Shown here in pieces: positions 1 to 8,128 of a DNA stretch of 64,000 nucleotides. Numbering within the stretch: position 1 is the first letter of the stretch; every line of letters starts with the position of its first letter. The position numbers and the translations under genes are program-made. The notes under the pieces were generated by a model. It did no database searches, was not told the origin of the DNA, and was given only the letters and a program-made list of their open reading frames with translations. The stretch covers positions 100,355 to 164,354 of the forward strand of contig NZ_VTAV01000011.1 of NCBI RefSeq assembly GCF_008180195.1, given 5' to 3'. This DNA comes from Sphingobacterium phlebotomi (lineage in GTDB: Bacteria > Bacteroidota > Bacteroidia > Sphingobacteriales > Sphingobacteriaceae).

Positions 1-33
1 GCTATTACTGCTTTGTTCTGTGTGTTTTTCTTT

Positions 34-1569
34 TTATACCAATACATCGCCACTCATATCTGCTGGAATATCAGCACCCAATAATTTTAATACGGTAGGA
101 GCAATATCGCCCAGTTTTCCATCTTTTACATGTTGATAGTCTTTATCTATCAAAATACAGGGTACAAGGTTGGTGGTATGGGCCGTATTTACGGAACCGT
201 CTTCGTTAATCATAAACTCGGAGTTTCCATGATCGGCCAAGATAATGAAGGAGTAACCATTTTCCAACCCCGTTTCCACGACTTTCTTGGTACAAGCATC
301 TACGGTTTCAACCGCTTTTACGACTGCATTGAAGACGCCAGTATGTCCTACCATATCCGGGTTGGCAAAGTTTAAACAGATAAAATCTGGTTTGTTTTCC
401 GTTATATCATTGCAGATTGCTGTCGTAATGCCTTCCGCACTCATTTCGGGTTGAAGGTCATAGGTTGCTACCTTTGGAGAAGGAATAAGCAACCGACGCT
501 CGCCCGGAAATTCTTCTTCGCGACCTCCGGAAAAGAAAAAGGTAACGTGTGGATACTTTTCTGTTTCCGCAATACGAACTTGTGTTTTGTTTTGACCGCT
601 TAACACTTCTCCTAATGTATTCGTCAAATTCTCTTTGTGGAACACGACATGTACATGCTTAAATGTATCATCATAGGATGTCATGGTTACATAGTATAAT
701 GACAATGGATGCATATCGTATTGAGGGAAATCTTGTTGTGTCAACGCAATGGTGATTTCACGACCACGATCCGTACGGAAATTATAACAGAATACAACAT
801 CACCCTCCTGGATCGTCGCTAGCGGTTTTCCATCCGCATCTGTAACCACGATGGGTTTGATAAATTCGTCCGTAATTCCATCGTCGTAAGACGCTTTCAC
901 GGCTTGTTTTACATCTGTTGTCGGTTTACCGGTTCCCTTTGTCAAGAGGTCATACGTTTCCTTGACACGTTCCCATCGGTTGTCTCTATCCATAGCATAA
1001 TAGCGTCCTATTGCACTGGCTATAGTTCCCGTAGAATGGGCTAAATGGTTTTGTAAATCTTCGATATAACCGAGTCCGCCATTGGGATCGGTATCACGTC
1101 CATCCATAAAAGCATGGATAAATACTTGGTCTTGCTGAAGTCCGGTTTCCTGTGCTGTATCACAGAGTGCTTTCAAGTGGTTAATATGGGCATGTACACC
1201 TCCATCGGATAATAACCCAATAAAATGTACCTTTTTTCCTTGTGCCTTGGCATATTCAAAAGCCTCCTTAATTACAGGATTGGCGTTGAATTCTCCGTCT
1301 TTTGCAGCCTTATTTATCCGTCCGAGCTCTTGGTAAACAATACGACCACCGCCAAGGTTCATATGCCCCACCTCCGAGTTGCCCATTTGTCCTTCCGGAA
1401 GCCCTACGGCTTCTCCAGAAGCTTCTAAACGAGAATGTGGATAAGTCGCTAATAAATGATCTAAAAATGGGGTTTTTGCTGCCCGTACAGCATTTGAATT
1501 ATCGTCTTTGCCGTAGCCTAAACCATCTAGGATTAGTAGTGCTACTCTTTTGTTTTCTAAATTACTCAC
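34..1569 (-). CDS. gpmI: 2,3-bisphosphoglycerate-independent phosphoglycerate mutase
   Basis: Cytosolic glycolytic/gluconeogenic enzyme interconverting 3- and 2-phosphoglycerate with two Mn ions, of the alkaline-phosphatase superfamily. The N-terminal metal motif LLILDG and the catalytic serine in MGNSEVGHMNLG (near residue 65) are present, as are the phosphatase-domain motifs LADHGN and NTAHTTNLVP near the C-terminus. Length (about 511 residues) is normal for the family. There is no ATG start: in-frame candidates are GTG at 1569 or TTG at 1575. I chose GTG because the TTG lies inside the presumed -7 promoter box (1573-1580). The gene stands alone; the next gene is divergent. Function is secure, the start is not. 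Confidence 0.96.
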   Translation of the reverse strand: MSNLENKRVALLILDGLGYGKDDNSNAVRAAKTPFLDHLLATYPHSRLEASGEAVGLPEGQMGNSEVGHMNLGGGRIVYQELGRINKAAKDGEFNANPVIKEAFEYAKAQGKKVHFIGLLSDGGVHAHINHLKALCDTAQETGLQQDQVFIHAFMDGRDTDPNGGLGYIEDLQNHLAHSTGTIASAIGRYYAMDRDNRWERVKETYDLLTKGTGKPTTDVKQAVKASYDDGITDEFIKPIVVTDADGKPLATIQEGDVVFCYNFRTDRGREITIALTQQDFPQYDMHPLSLYYVTMTSYDDTFKHVHVVFHKENLTNTLGEVLSGQNKTQVRIAETEKYPHVTFFFSGGREEEFPGERRLLIPSPKVATYDLQPEMSAEGITTAICNDITENKPDFICLNFANPDMVGHTGVFNAVVKAVETVDACTKKVVETGLENGYSFIILADHGNSEFMINEDGSVNTAHTTNLVPCILIDKDYQHVKDGKLGDIAPTVLKLLGADIPADMSGDVLV

Positions 1570-1572
1570 ATA

Positions 1573-1603
1573 CAAACCTAAATAAATTCACTTTTATATG
1601 CAA
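1573..1603 (-). promoter_or_regulatory. Promoter of gpmI (shared element with lgt)
   Basis: On the minus strand a -7 box TAGGTTTG (1573-1580) follows a TTG (1601-1603) after 20 nt, fitting the Bacteroidota TTG-N19-21-TAnnTTTG pattern. The whole 31-nt block recurs upstream of lgt (16373-16403 and flank) with two mismatches. The box abuts the gpmI start, so the mRNA would have almost no leader. Confidence 0.6.
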
Positions 1604-1779
1604 TTTAATTATGCACAATATAAAATGAGTTTATTTCGCTCTCCTCTGCCATCAAGGGCTATTTTAATAGAGGAAATTATTGATTTTATAGAACAATGGC
1701 AATAACTCGCACGCCATAACGTATTGCTTAATTGGCATAGTTTTAGTAGGTTGTCGAAGAGAAATAGAAAGAAGAGTTT

Positions 1780-2187
1780 ATGAGGTATAACATGGTATTT
1801 AAATACACTGTTTTGGTGTTGTGGTGTATGTCGGACATGTCGGCATTTGCGATGAATACCTCGTTTGACGAAGTGGTGAAAAATGCATCGACAGCATTAA
1901 AGGAGAGTAACGCAAAGAAATTGGCAGCTATTTTCGATAACAGCGTCAATCTTTCTGTGAAACGAGACGAGGGAGCCTTTACAAAATTTCAAGCAGAGCT
2001 ATTATTGAATGATTTTTTCCGGACAAATAAAGTGGATGAATTGAAAGAGATGCAGCGCGCCAATAGTTCAACTACCTCTTTCGTTGTCTTTTCATTAAAA
2101 GCTAATTCCACAAACTATCGGGTATTTATAAAATTTGTACAGACTAACAATAAGGAATTTAAGATTGCTGAGTTACGGATTGAGTAG
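1780..2187 (+). CDS. Secreted DUF4783-like protein
   Basis: Small exported protein of unknown function. An N-terminal hydrophobic signal peptide ends near AFA (about residue 24), followed by roughly 110 residues of an alpha+beta NTF2/lipocalin-like domain: an N-terminal helix (SFDEVVKNASTALKES), a strand-rich middle and a C-terminal FKIAELRIE strand. This matches the Bacteroidota DUF4783 family, often located beside nadC, as here. The start could also be the ATG at 1792, four codons in, which gives a more compact signal peptide. No catalytic residues are recognisable; it is likely a periplasmic binding or chaperone-like domain, but function is unknown. Confidence 0.75.
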   Translation: MRYNMVFKYTVLVLWCMSDMSAFAMNTSFDEVVKNASTALKESNAKKLAAIFDNSVNLSVKRDEGAFTKFQAELLLNDFFRTNKVDELKEMQRANSSTTSFVVFSLKANSTNYRVFIKFVQTNNKEFKIAELRIE

Positions 2188-2230
2188 GAGTAAGCTGTTA
2201 AAAGTTGCTATAGGATTTTATAATAAAATA

Positions 2231-2238
2231 TATTTTTG
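2231..2238 (+). promoter_or_regulatory. nadC -7 promoter box
   Basis: TATTTTTG is an exact TAnnTTTG match 31 nt before the nadC start; a TTG at 2205-2207 is a plausible but loosely spaced (23 nt) -33 element. Confidence 0.45.
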
Positions 2239-2269
2239 TCATCTTCGCTTATTAATTTAATTCGAATAA

Positions 2270-3124
2270 ATGGCAGTTGAGTTGAGTAAACTGGAGCAGT
2301 TTGTGGCGTTAGCACTGCAAGAAGATGTAGGAGATGGCGACCATACTTCCTTATCCACTATTCAAGAAAATGTACGGGGAGAAGCAAAACTGCTTGTAAA
2401 AGACACGGGTGTGCTTGCGGGAGTCAGCGTGGCAAAAGATATTTTTCATATCATAGACCCCAGTTTAAAGATTGATGTGGTATTGGAAGATGGTCTGGAA
2501 GTCAAACCAGGAGATATTGCGCTTTTTGTGCAAGGTAGTGTGCACAGTATTTTAAAGGCTGAACGGTTGGTGTTGAATGTGATGCAACGCATGTCAGGAA
2601 TTGCCACACGGACTAATCTTTACGCTAAACAATTGGTTGGAACGGAAGCGAAGGTGTTGGATACCCGAAAAACGACGCCACTGTTGCGCTTTTTGGAAAA
2701 AGAAGCCGTGCGTATTGGAGGGGGAGCGAACCATCGATTTGGACTTTACGATATGATTCTCATCAAAGATAACCATGTAGACTATGCTGGGGGAATTTCC
2801 AATGCTATAGCGCGCGCCCAGGCTTATCGAACTACGAAAGGTTTATCTATCCCTATCGAAATAGAAGTACGTAGTTTTCAGGAACTAGAAGAAGTATTGA
2901 CCAATGAATATGTGGACCGTGTAATGTTTGATAATTTTACCCCGAAGGATGTGGAGAAGGCGGTACAGCTGGTGAACGGCCGTTTAGTGACAGAGGCGTC
3001 TGGTGGAATCACATTGGAAACAATCCGCGGTTATGCGTTGGCTGGAGTTGATTATATTTCGGTGGGTGCATTAACGCATTCTGTAAAAAGTTTGGATTTA
3101 AGCTTAAAAGCTAAAATTGTATAG
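2270..3124 (+). CDS. nadC: Nicotinate-nucleotide pyrophosphorylase (quinolinate phosphoribosyltransferase)
   Basis: Converts quinolinate and PRPP to nicotinate mononucleotide, CO2 and PPi in de novo NAD synthesis. Diagnostic motifs: MQRMSGIAT (106-113), DTRKTTP (131-137), GGGANHRFGL (150-159), IKDNH (165-169) and VMFDNF toward the C-terminal barrel. The 284-residue length is typical. It is followed 27 nt later by plsY on the same strand, so the two may be co-transcribed although the pathways are unrelated. nadA and nadB are not in the window; nadK is at 32.7 kb. Confidence 0.97.
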   Translation: MAVELSKLEQFVALALQEDVGDGDHTSLSTIQENVRGEAKLLVKDTGVLAGVSVAKDIFHIIDPSLKIDVVLEDGLEVKPGDIALFVQGSVHSILKAERLVLNVMQRMSGIATRTNLYAKQLVGTEAKVLDTRKTTPLLRFLEKEAVRIGGGANHRFGLYDMILIKDNHVDYAGGISNAIARAQAYRTTKGLSIPIEIEVRSFQELEEVLTNEYVDRVMFDNFTPKDVEKAVQLVNGRLVTEASGGITLETIRGYALAGVDYISVGALTHSVKSLDLSLKAKIV

Positions 3125-3151
3125 TTATCTTTAGGAAGCTTAAATTAATAT

Positions 3152-3799
3152 ATGATTTCGATTTATCTAATAGGCATAGTTATCTTAGCTTATCTGTTTG
3201 GCTCCATCCCATCTGCGGTGTGGTTTGGTGAAGCTTTCTATGGAGTGGATGTGCGGGAATATGGAAGCGGGAATGCCGGAGCAACAAATACCTTTCGCGT
3301 ATTGGGTAAAAGAGCCGGGTCGATTGTCATGTTTGTTGATATATTCAAAGGTTGGACAGCAACCAATCTACCTTATCTCTTAGATGCTAACATTGTCGGT
3401 ATACCGAGTTCTGTGCAATTTGTTAACTTCCAATTGGCACTAGGCGTTATTGCGGTATTGGGACATCTTTTTCCCATTTTTGCCGGCTTTCGGGGTGGTA
3501 AAGGAGTAGCGACACTATTCGGAATGGTTATTGCCATTCATCCCGAGGCGGCATTATGTTGTGTAAGTGTGTTTTTGCTGACATTGATTATCACACACTA
3601 TGTGTCGCTTAGCTCGATACTGGCAGGATTTACCTTCCCATTTAGTATCGCATTTATTTTCCACACATCGGTTCCGGCCGTGTTGCTTTATGGAATTGCC
3701 ATCTGTGCCTTGATATTGGTCACGCATCAAAAGAATATTGAAAGACTGCTAAAAGGACACGAATCCAAAATTTATTTGTTTAAGAAAAAGAAGAGCTAG
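3152..3799 (+). CDS. plsY: Glycerol-3-phosphate acyltransferase PlsY
   Basis: Integral inner-membrane enzyme that acylates the sn-1 position of glycerol-3-phosphate using acyl-phosphate, the first step of phospholipid synthesis. All three conserved cytosolic motifs are visible: GSIPSA (17-22), GSGNAGATN (38-46) and GFRGGKGVAT (112-121), among several hydrophobic segments. The 215-residue length is normal and the C-terminus is basic (KKKKS). The acyl-phosphate producer plsX is not in the window. It probably shares a transcript with nadC. Confidence 0.97.
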   Translation: MISIYLIGIVILAYLFGSIPSAVWFGEAFYGVDVREYGSGNAGATNTFRVLGKRAGSIVMFVDIFKGWTATNLPYLLDANIVGIPSSVQFVNFQLALGVIAVLGHLFPIFAGFRGGKGVATLFGMVIAIHPEAALCCVSVFLLTLIITHYVSLSSILAGFTFPFSIAFIFHTSVPAVLLYGIAICALILVTHQKNIERLLKGHESKIYLFKKKKS

Positions 3800-3844
3800 T
3801 TTTTGTAGCGAAAAAACGGCACCTCCAAAGTTTTAGGCATAGGA

Positions 3845-3878
3845 TTTGTATCATATTGTTTTTAATATATTACGTTTG
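3845..3878 (+). promoter_or_regulatory. Promoter of the M48 lipoprotein gene
   Basis: TTTG (3845-3848), 22-nt spacer and an exact TAnnTTTG box TACGTTTG (3871-3878), 20 nt before the ATG at 3898. This placement argues against any upstream start for the protease. Confidence 0.5.
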
Positions 3879-3897
3879 TAAACAAACTGGAGCTATT

Positions 3898-4704
3898 ATG
3901 AAGAAGATTTTAAAATATACGTCTTTAGCAGCAATTGTTGCGATTTTGGCAGCGTGTTCTACCGTGCCGTTATCGGGTAGAAAGCAATTGTCGCTTGTGA
4001 GTGACGATCAGATACAGCAGCAAGCGGCTGCGGCTTATAAGGAGTTCTTAGGTGACCCGAATACAAAAGTAGTGACCGGAACATCGAATGCCACATTAGT
4101 AAAAAAAGTGGGAAACAATATTGCCGCTGCGGTGAACCAATACTTGAAAGCGGAAGGTCTGGCAAACCAATTTAATTTTAATTGGGAGTTCAATCTGGTA
4201 GAAAGCGGTGATGTAAATGCCTGGTGCATGCCGGGAGGAAAAGTAGCCGTGTATACGGGTATTTTGCCTTTCACGGCTAATGAAGACGGTTTAGCCACGG
4301 TTATGGGGCACGAGATTGCACACGCGATAGCCCGCCATTCGATGGAACAGATGTCTAACCAGTACGCCTTACAGGTGGGAGCCCAGGTATTAGGTGTTGC
4401 AACTTCGGGAAAGAATACGATTGTGCAGGGATTGGTAAACAATGCTTATGGTATTGGAGGCCAATTAGCATTATTGAAATACTCGCGTAGCAACGAATCG
4501 GAAGCAGATCAGCTCGGCTTGATGTTTATGGCGATGGCGGGGTATAACCCACAGCATGCGGTATCTTTTTGGGAGCGTATGGCTGCGGCGAAATCAAAAG
4601 CTAATGCACAACCGGAATTCTTGAGTACACACCCTAGTGATGCCAGACGGGTTTCTGATATTCAGAAACTTATCCCGCAAGCGATGCAGTATTATAAAAA
4701 ATAA
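3898..4704 (+). CDS. M48-family metalloprotease, lipoprotein
   Basis: Zinc metallopeptidase anchored in an envelope membrane. The start at 3898 gives a lipoprotein signal MKKILKYTSLAAIVAILAAC with acylated Cys20. The zinc site is HEIAH (138-142) with the third ligand in SNESEAD (near 202). The arrangement resembles periplasmic HtpX/BepA/LoiP-type peptidases involved in outer-membrane protein quality control; at 268 residues it lacks the TPR domain of BepA, so it is closer to LoiP/YcaL. The substrate is unknown. Followed by a strong bidirectional terminator shared with the convergent polX gene. Confidence 0.93.
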   Translation: MKKILKYTSLAAIVAILAACSTVPLSGRKQLSLVSDDQIQQQAAAAYKEFLGDPNTKVVTGTSNATLVKKVGNNIAAAVNQYLKAEGLANQFNFNWEFNLVESGDVNAWCMPGGKVAVYTGILPFTANEDGLATVMGHEIAHAIARHSMEQMSNQYALQVGAQVLGVATSGKNTIVQGLVNNAYGIGGQLALLKYSRSNESEADQLGLMFMAMAGYNPQHAVSFWERMAAAKSKANAQPEFLSTHPSDARRVSDIQKLIPQAMQYYKK

Positions 4705-4714
4705 TAAAAGGAAA

Positions 4715-4741
4715 GGGCTCGCATTTTGCGAGCCCTTTTTT
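4715..4741. terminator. Bidirectional terminator between M48 gene and polX
   Basis: Perfect 9-bp stem GGGCTCGCA/TGCGAGCCC with a 3-nt loop, followed by a T-run on the plus strand and preceded by A residues, so it can serve both convergent genes. Confidence 0.9.
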
Positions 4742-6408
4742 TATCTTTTCTTCTTAGCGAAATATTGTTCGATCTCTTCCAAAGAAAAAGCATTAAGACA
4801 ACGCTCGGGAGATAGCCCGCCTTTTCGCGCGACATATACGCCATACTGCATATCCGTTAAGCCTTCGGTACGGTGCGCATCGGGGTTAATGGATAGCAAA
4901 ATCCCTTTTTCCAACGCATATCTTTGCCAACGCCAATCAAGGTCCAGCCGTAACGGATTGGCATTGATTTCGATGACCACTTGGTTAGCCACACAGGCGT
5001 CTATTACCTTTTTATAGTCAATAGGATAGCCCGGTCTGCTGAGTAGCAAACGGCCTGTGGGATGCCCAAGGATAGTGGTATATGGGTTTTCGATAGCCGT
5101 AATTAGCCGTTGGGTAGCTTTTTCTTCATCCATGCGTAAATTGCTATGGATAGAGGCCACAACGAAATCAAATTTTGCAAGAATATCATCAGGATAATCC
5201 AAACTACCGTCGGACAGAATATCCGACTCTATACCGCTGAAAATCCGAAAAGGAGCTAGTTTTTGATTTAACTGTTCAATTTCTATCCATTGCTCTTTTA
5301 CACGTTCTATGCTAAGCCCACCCGCATAAACGGCTGTTTTGGAATGGTCACAAATACCGAAATAGCTTAATCCCAGTTCATCTTTACAGTACATCGCCAT
5401 TTGTTCCAATGAATGTACGCCGTCACTATAGGTGGAGTGATTGTGTAACGTGCCTTTTAAGTCGGCATATGTAATAAGTTGGGGTAATTGTCCGTTTTTC
5501 GCCCAATTGATTTCTCCCGCCCCCTCTCTTAATTCGGGTTCGATATACGATAGGCCGAGTGCTTCATAGATTGCCTCTTCGGATGCGAAAGTTGGTAAGG
5601 TACGTCGGATGGTCTGCAGTTCTCTTATATGCGTCTCACTCCCTGTTGTAATCAGCAAATCGATCGCAAACCGTTCTTCGGATGTGGTTTGTATACGGTA
5701 GCGAACCCCTAGTTCATCGCTTAACTGAACAGCAGTATCTTGCTGTTCTTCGGCAGTGTACGCCGGCATCTCTCTCAAAAAAGACTGTATTTCTGAGATG
5801 CTACAGGTTGTCAATATATCAACGGACGAGATGATTTCACATTTCCGTCTCATGTCGCCCGTAAAAACATGTTGTTGATCTGGAAAATGAGAAACCAGAC
5901 TTCCTAACAGGGTTGCTGCAATTTTCTCTACTTTAGCGTATAAAAACAATCCTTGGTTGGCATTGGAGAACTCAATGGATTTGCGGATTTCTTCTTGTGT
6001 TTTCAGACCGAAACCTTTAGCTTCCATTAATCGGTTTTCATTGCAAGCGTAGAGGAGTTCTCCGATAGATTCAATACCTAGGTCCTTCCAAATGGATCGA
6101 ATTTTTTTGGGACCTAATCCTTTTATCGTCAGCATAGCCAAAACGCCTTGTGGAGTTTGGGCAATAAGGTTGTCTAACTCCGGGAATGAACCTGTTTCCA
6201 AAATCGTTATAATCTTTTCGGCTGTACTTTTACCAATGCCCGGTTGTGTACTAAGCTGATCTATGGTAACACCTGCCGCTGAGAAAGGCAATTTATCAAT
6301 CTTGAAGGAGGCAGAAGCCATAGCTTTTGTTCGAAACGGATTTTCGTCGAACAACTCCATGAGTTGACTGTACAATTTGAAAATTTTGGCTATGGCTTTG
6401 TTTTCCAT
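4741..6408 (-). CDS. PolX-family protein with PHP exonuclease domain; polymerase site degenerate
   Basis: Family X DNA polymerase architecture: N-terminal 8-kDa-like region with helix-hairpin-helix motifs (PGIGK 56-60 and GLGPKK 97-102), a polymerase palm (about 160-290), then a C-terminal PHP domain from about 319. PHP metal residues look intact: HNHSTYSDG (322-330), CDHS (353-356), ESDIL (394-398), ASIHSN (418-423), GHPTGR (448-453), NPDAH (508-512). In the palm the usual GS and DxD signatures are replaced by GD (184-185) and SVD (195-197): the first catalytic Asp is Ser. Only D197 and D250 remain. It is therefore probably a 3'-5' exonuclease or AP-endonuclease in base-excision repair with weak or no polymerase activity. 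The 555-residue length is normal. It lies 7 nt downstream of ndh. Confidence 0.9.
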   Translation of the reverse strand: MENKAIAKIFKLYSQLMELFDENPFRTKAMASASFKIDKLPFSAAGVTIDQLSTQPGIGKSTAEKIITILETGSFPELDNLIAQTPQGVLAMLTIKGLGPKKIRSIWKDLGIESIGELLYACNENRLMEAKGFGLKTQEEIRKSIEFSNANQGLFLYAKVEKIAATLLGSLVSHFPDQQHVFTGDMRRKCEIISSVDILTTCSISEIQSFLREMPAYTAEEQQDTAVQLSDELGVRYRIQTTSEERFAIDLLITTGSETHIRELQTIRRTLPTFASEEAIYEALGLSYIEPELREGAGEINWAKNGQLPQLITYADLKGTLHNHSTYSDGVHSLEQMAMYCKDELGLSYFGICDHSKTAVYAGGLSIERVKEQWIEIEQLNQKLAPFRIFSGIESDILSDGSLDYPDDILAKFDFVVASIHSNLRMDEEKATQRLITAIENPYTTILGHPTGRLLLSRPGYPIDYKKVIDACVANQVVIEINANPLRLDLDWRWQRYALEKGILLSINPDAHRTEGLTDMQYGVYVARKGGLSPERCLNAFSLEEIEQYFAKKKR

Positions 6409-6415
6409 GATTATT

Positions 6416-7729
6416 TTATGAATGATATTCGGGCTCCGTTTCCTTTTCTACGTCTGGTCGCTTGTATTTGTTTATGATTAAGCGGATACCGCTGTTTTTG
6501 GTGAAAAATTTGATCGACCAGTTAACAAAGGTCACCAATTTGTTCCTAAATCCAAAAATAGAAACCAGATGGACAAACATCCAGGTAAGCCAAGCGATAA
6601 ATCCTTTCATGTGAAAACGCCCCATATCTACTACCGCTTTGTTTCTTCCAATGGTGGCCATGGAACCCTTATCGAAATATTTAAAATCAGCAGCCTGCTG
6701 ATTGTTCATGTTCTTTAGGATATGTTTGGCGACATATGCACCTTGTTGTTGTGCGGCAGGAGCCACACCGGGGAGTCCTCTAGGGGTATCTTCGGTAATC
6801 ATCGCTGCGACGTCACCGATAGCATAGACGTTGCCCATTCCACTTACGCGGCACTGCCCATCTGTCTGGATACGGTTACCGCGTTGAATAATTTCGGGAT
6901 GTATTCCTGCCGGAAATTGTCCCATCACACCAGCCCCCCAAATTACAGTCTTAGTCGGAATACTTTCTCCATTAGAAAACTTAATGGTATCTCCGTCATA
7001 GCCGGTCACTTGTGTGTTGAGCAATATATTTACCCCAAGATCCCGCAAGTAACGTTCGGCGTCCTGTGAAGATTTTTCCGACAACGCCGCTAATATGTTT
7101 CCGGTACCTTCTACGAGATATACTTTCATTTCATTTTTGGACAGCTCCGGGTAATCTTTTTTGAGCATATGGAGTTGAATTTCGGCTATAGCTCCAGAAA
7201 GTTCTACACCTGTAGGGCCACCACCTACCACAACGAAATTAAGAAAGCGTTCCCGGTCATGATAGTTTTTGCGGAGCACGGCCTCCTCCAGATTTTGCAA
7301 AACATAACTTCGAATATTTAAAGCCTCATGAATACTTTTCATAGGCAAAGCGTATTGCTCTACTTGTTTGTTACCGAAGAAATTGGACGTAGCGCCGGTC
7401 GCGATAACCAGATAATCGTAATCATAGTCGCCAACCGATGTTTTAACAATCTTCTCCGTATGATCGATTTCGGTAACATCAGCCATTCTAAATCGAAAAT
7501 TCTGCTGTGACTTGAACATTTTCCGGATAGGAAACGAAATGGCATCCGCAGCTAATGTTCCGGTAGCTACTTGATACATCAGTGGCTGAAAAGTATGGAA
7601 GTTATTCCTGTCGATTAGCAATACTTCAACTTCTTTGTCTTTTAAACATCTGGCAACTTCGACACCACCAAAACCACCGCCGATAATAATCACTCTCGGA
7701 AAGCTTCTTTCAGAACGATCTAATAACAT
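6416..7729 (-). CDS. ndh: Type II NADH dehydrogenase (NDH-2)
   Basis: Single-subunit, non-proton-pumping NADH:menaquinone oxidoreductase on the inner face of the cytoplasmic membrane. FAD Rossmann motif IIIGGGFGG (14-22), second nucleotide-binding motif VVVGGGPTGVELSG (166-179) and the FAD-contact motif VYAIGDVAA (301-309). The C-terminal hydrophobic/amphipathic stretch (GFIAWLTWMFVHLVSIFGF, about 375-395) fits membrane anchoring. 437 residues is typical. An exact TACTTTTG promoter box lies 30 nt upstream with a palindrome overlapping its -33 region, suggesting independent regulation from the ferredoxin gene; polX may be transcribed with it. Confidence 0.95.
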   Translation of the reverse strand: MLLDRSERSFPRVIIIGGGFGGVEVARCLKDKEVEVLLIDRNNFHTFQPLMYQVATGTLAADAISFPIRKMFKSQQNFRFRMADVTEIDHTEKIVKTSVGDYDYDYLVIATGATSNFFGNKQVEQYALPMKSIHEALNIRSYVLQNLEEAVLRKNYHDRERFLNFVVVGGGPTGVELSGAIAEIQLHMLKKDYPELSKNEMKVYLVEGTGNILAALSEKSSQDAERYLRDLGVNILLNTQVTGYDGDTIKFSNGESIPTKTVIWGAGVMGQFPAGIHPEIIQRGNRIQTDGQCRVSGMGNVYAIGDVAAMITEDTPRGLPGVAPAAQQQGAYVAKHILKNMNNQQAADFKYFDKGSMATIGRNKAVVDMGRFHMKGFIAWLTWMFVHLVSIFGFRNKLVTFVNWSIKFFTKNSGIRLIINKYKRPDVEKETEPEYHS

Positions 7730-7758
7730 GATAAACTAATTTTGTTCTATTTTGGGGG

Positions 7759-7794
7759 CAAAAGTACGAAAACCTAGCGTAAATTTTTACGCTA
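7759..7794 (-). promoter_or_regulatory. ndh promoter with overlapping palindrome
   Basis: Minus-strand -7 box TACTTTTG (7759-7766). Just upstream, 7775-7794 is a perfect inverted repeat TAGCGTAAA-TT-TTTACGCTA covering the position of the -33 element: operator-like, although it could also be a weak terminator for the ferredoxin gene ending at 7799. Confidence 0.5.
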
Positions 7795-7798
7795 TTTG

Positions 7799-8128
7799 TT
7801 ATTGCAATGCCCCCTTAATTTTTAACCGCAACCCGTCATTGTCGTTCGTGAGATGCAATTGGCAGGCTAACCTGCTTTCCATGTCTGCATCCGGTAGGGT
7901 ATCCAACATATCCAGCTCCTGGTCTGTAGCTTCCGACAAGTTGTCGCTGCCGTTTAATACTTGTATATGACAGGTCGCGCAGAGTGCCATACCTCCACAG
8001 GTAGCCAAAATATTGTATTCCGAAGCTTTTAGGATTTCCATGAGACTTAAATTGATATCTGTAGGAATTTCGATGGTTTGCGTTGCCCCATCACGATCTT
8101 CGACAGTAATATGGATAATGTTTTCCAT
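7799..8128 (-). CDS. Adrenodoxin-type [2Fe-2S] ferredoxin
   Basis: Soluble one-electron carrier. Cluster ligands C44, C50, C53 and C89 give the pattern C-x5-C-x2-C-x35-C typical of vertebrate-type/bacterial adrenodoxin-like ferredoxins. The 109-residue length and acidic helix (DQELDMLDTLPDADME) agree. Its start codon directly abuts the stop of the upstream reductase (8129), implying translational coupling and a functional pair: reductase to ferredoxin. The likely electron acceptor is the acyl-ACP desaturase at 9.7-10.7 kb or Fe-S/other oxygenase systems; the acceptor is inference. Confidence 0.94.
   Translation of the reverse strand: MENIIHITVEDRDGATQTIEIPTDINLSLMEILKASEYNILATCGGMALCATCHIQVLNGSDNLSEATDQELDMLDTLPDADMESRLACQLHLTNDNDGLRLKIKGALQ

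Noticed and set aside
1598..1705. 36-codon ORF on plus strand after gpmI
   Set aside because: It begins inside the gpmI promoter element, has no ribosome site and no recognisable pattern; likely chance.
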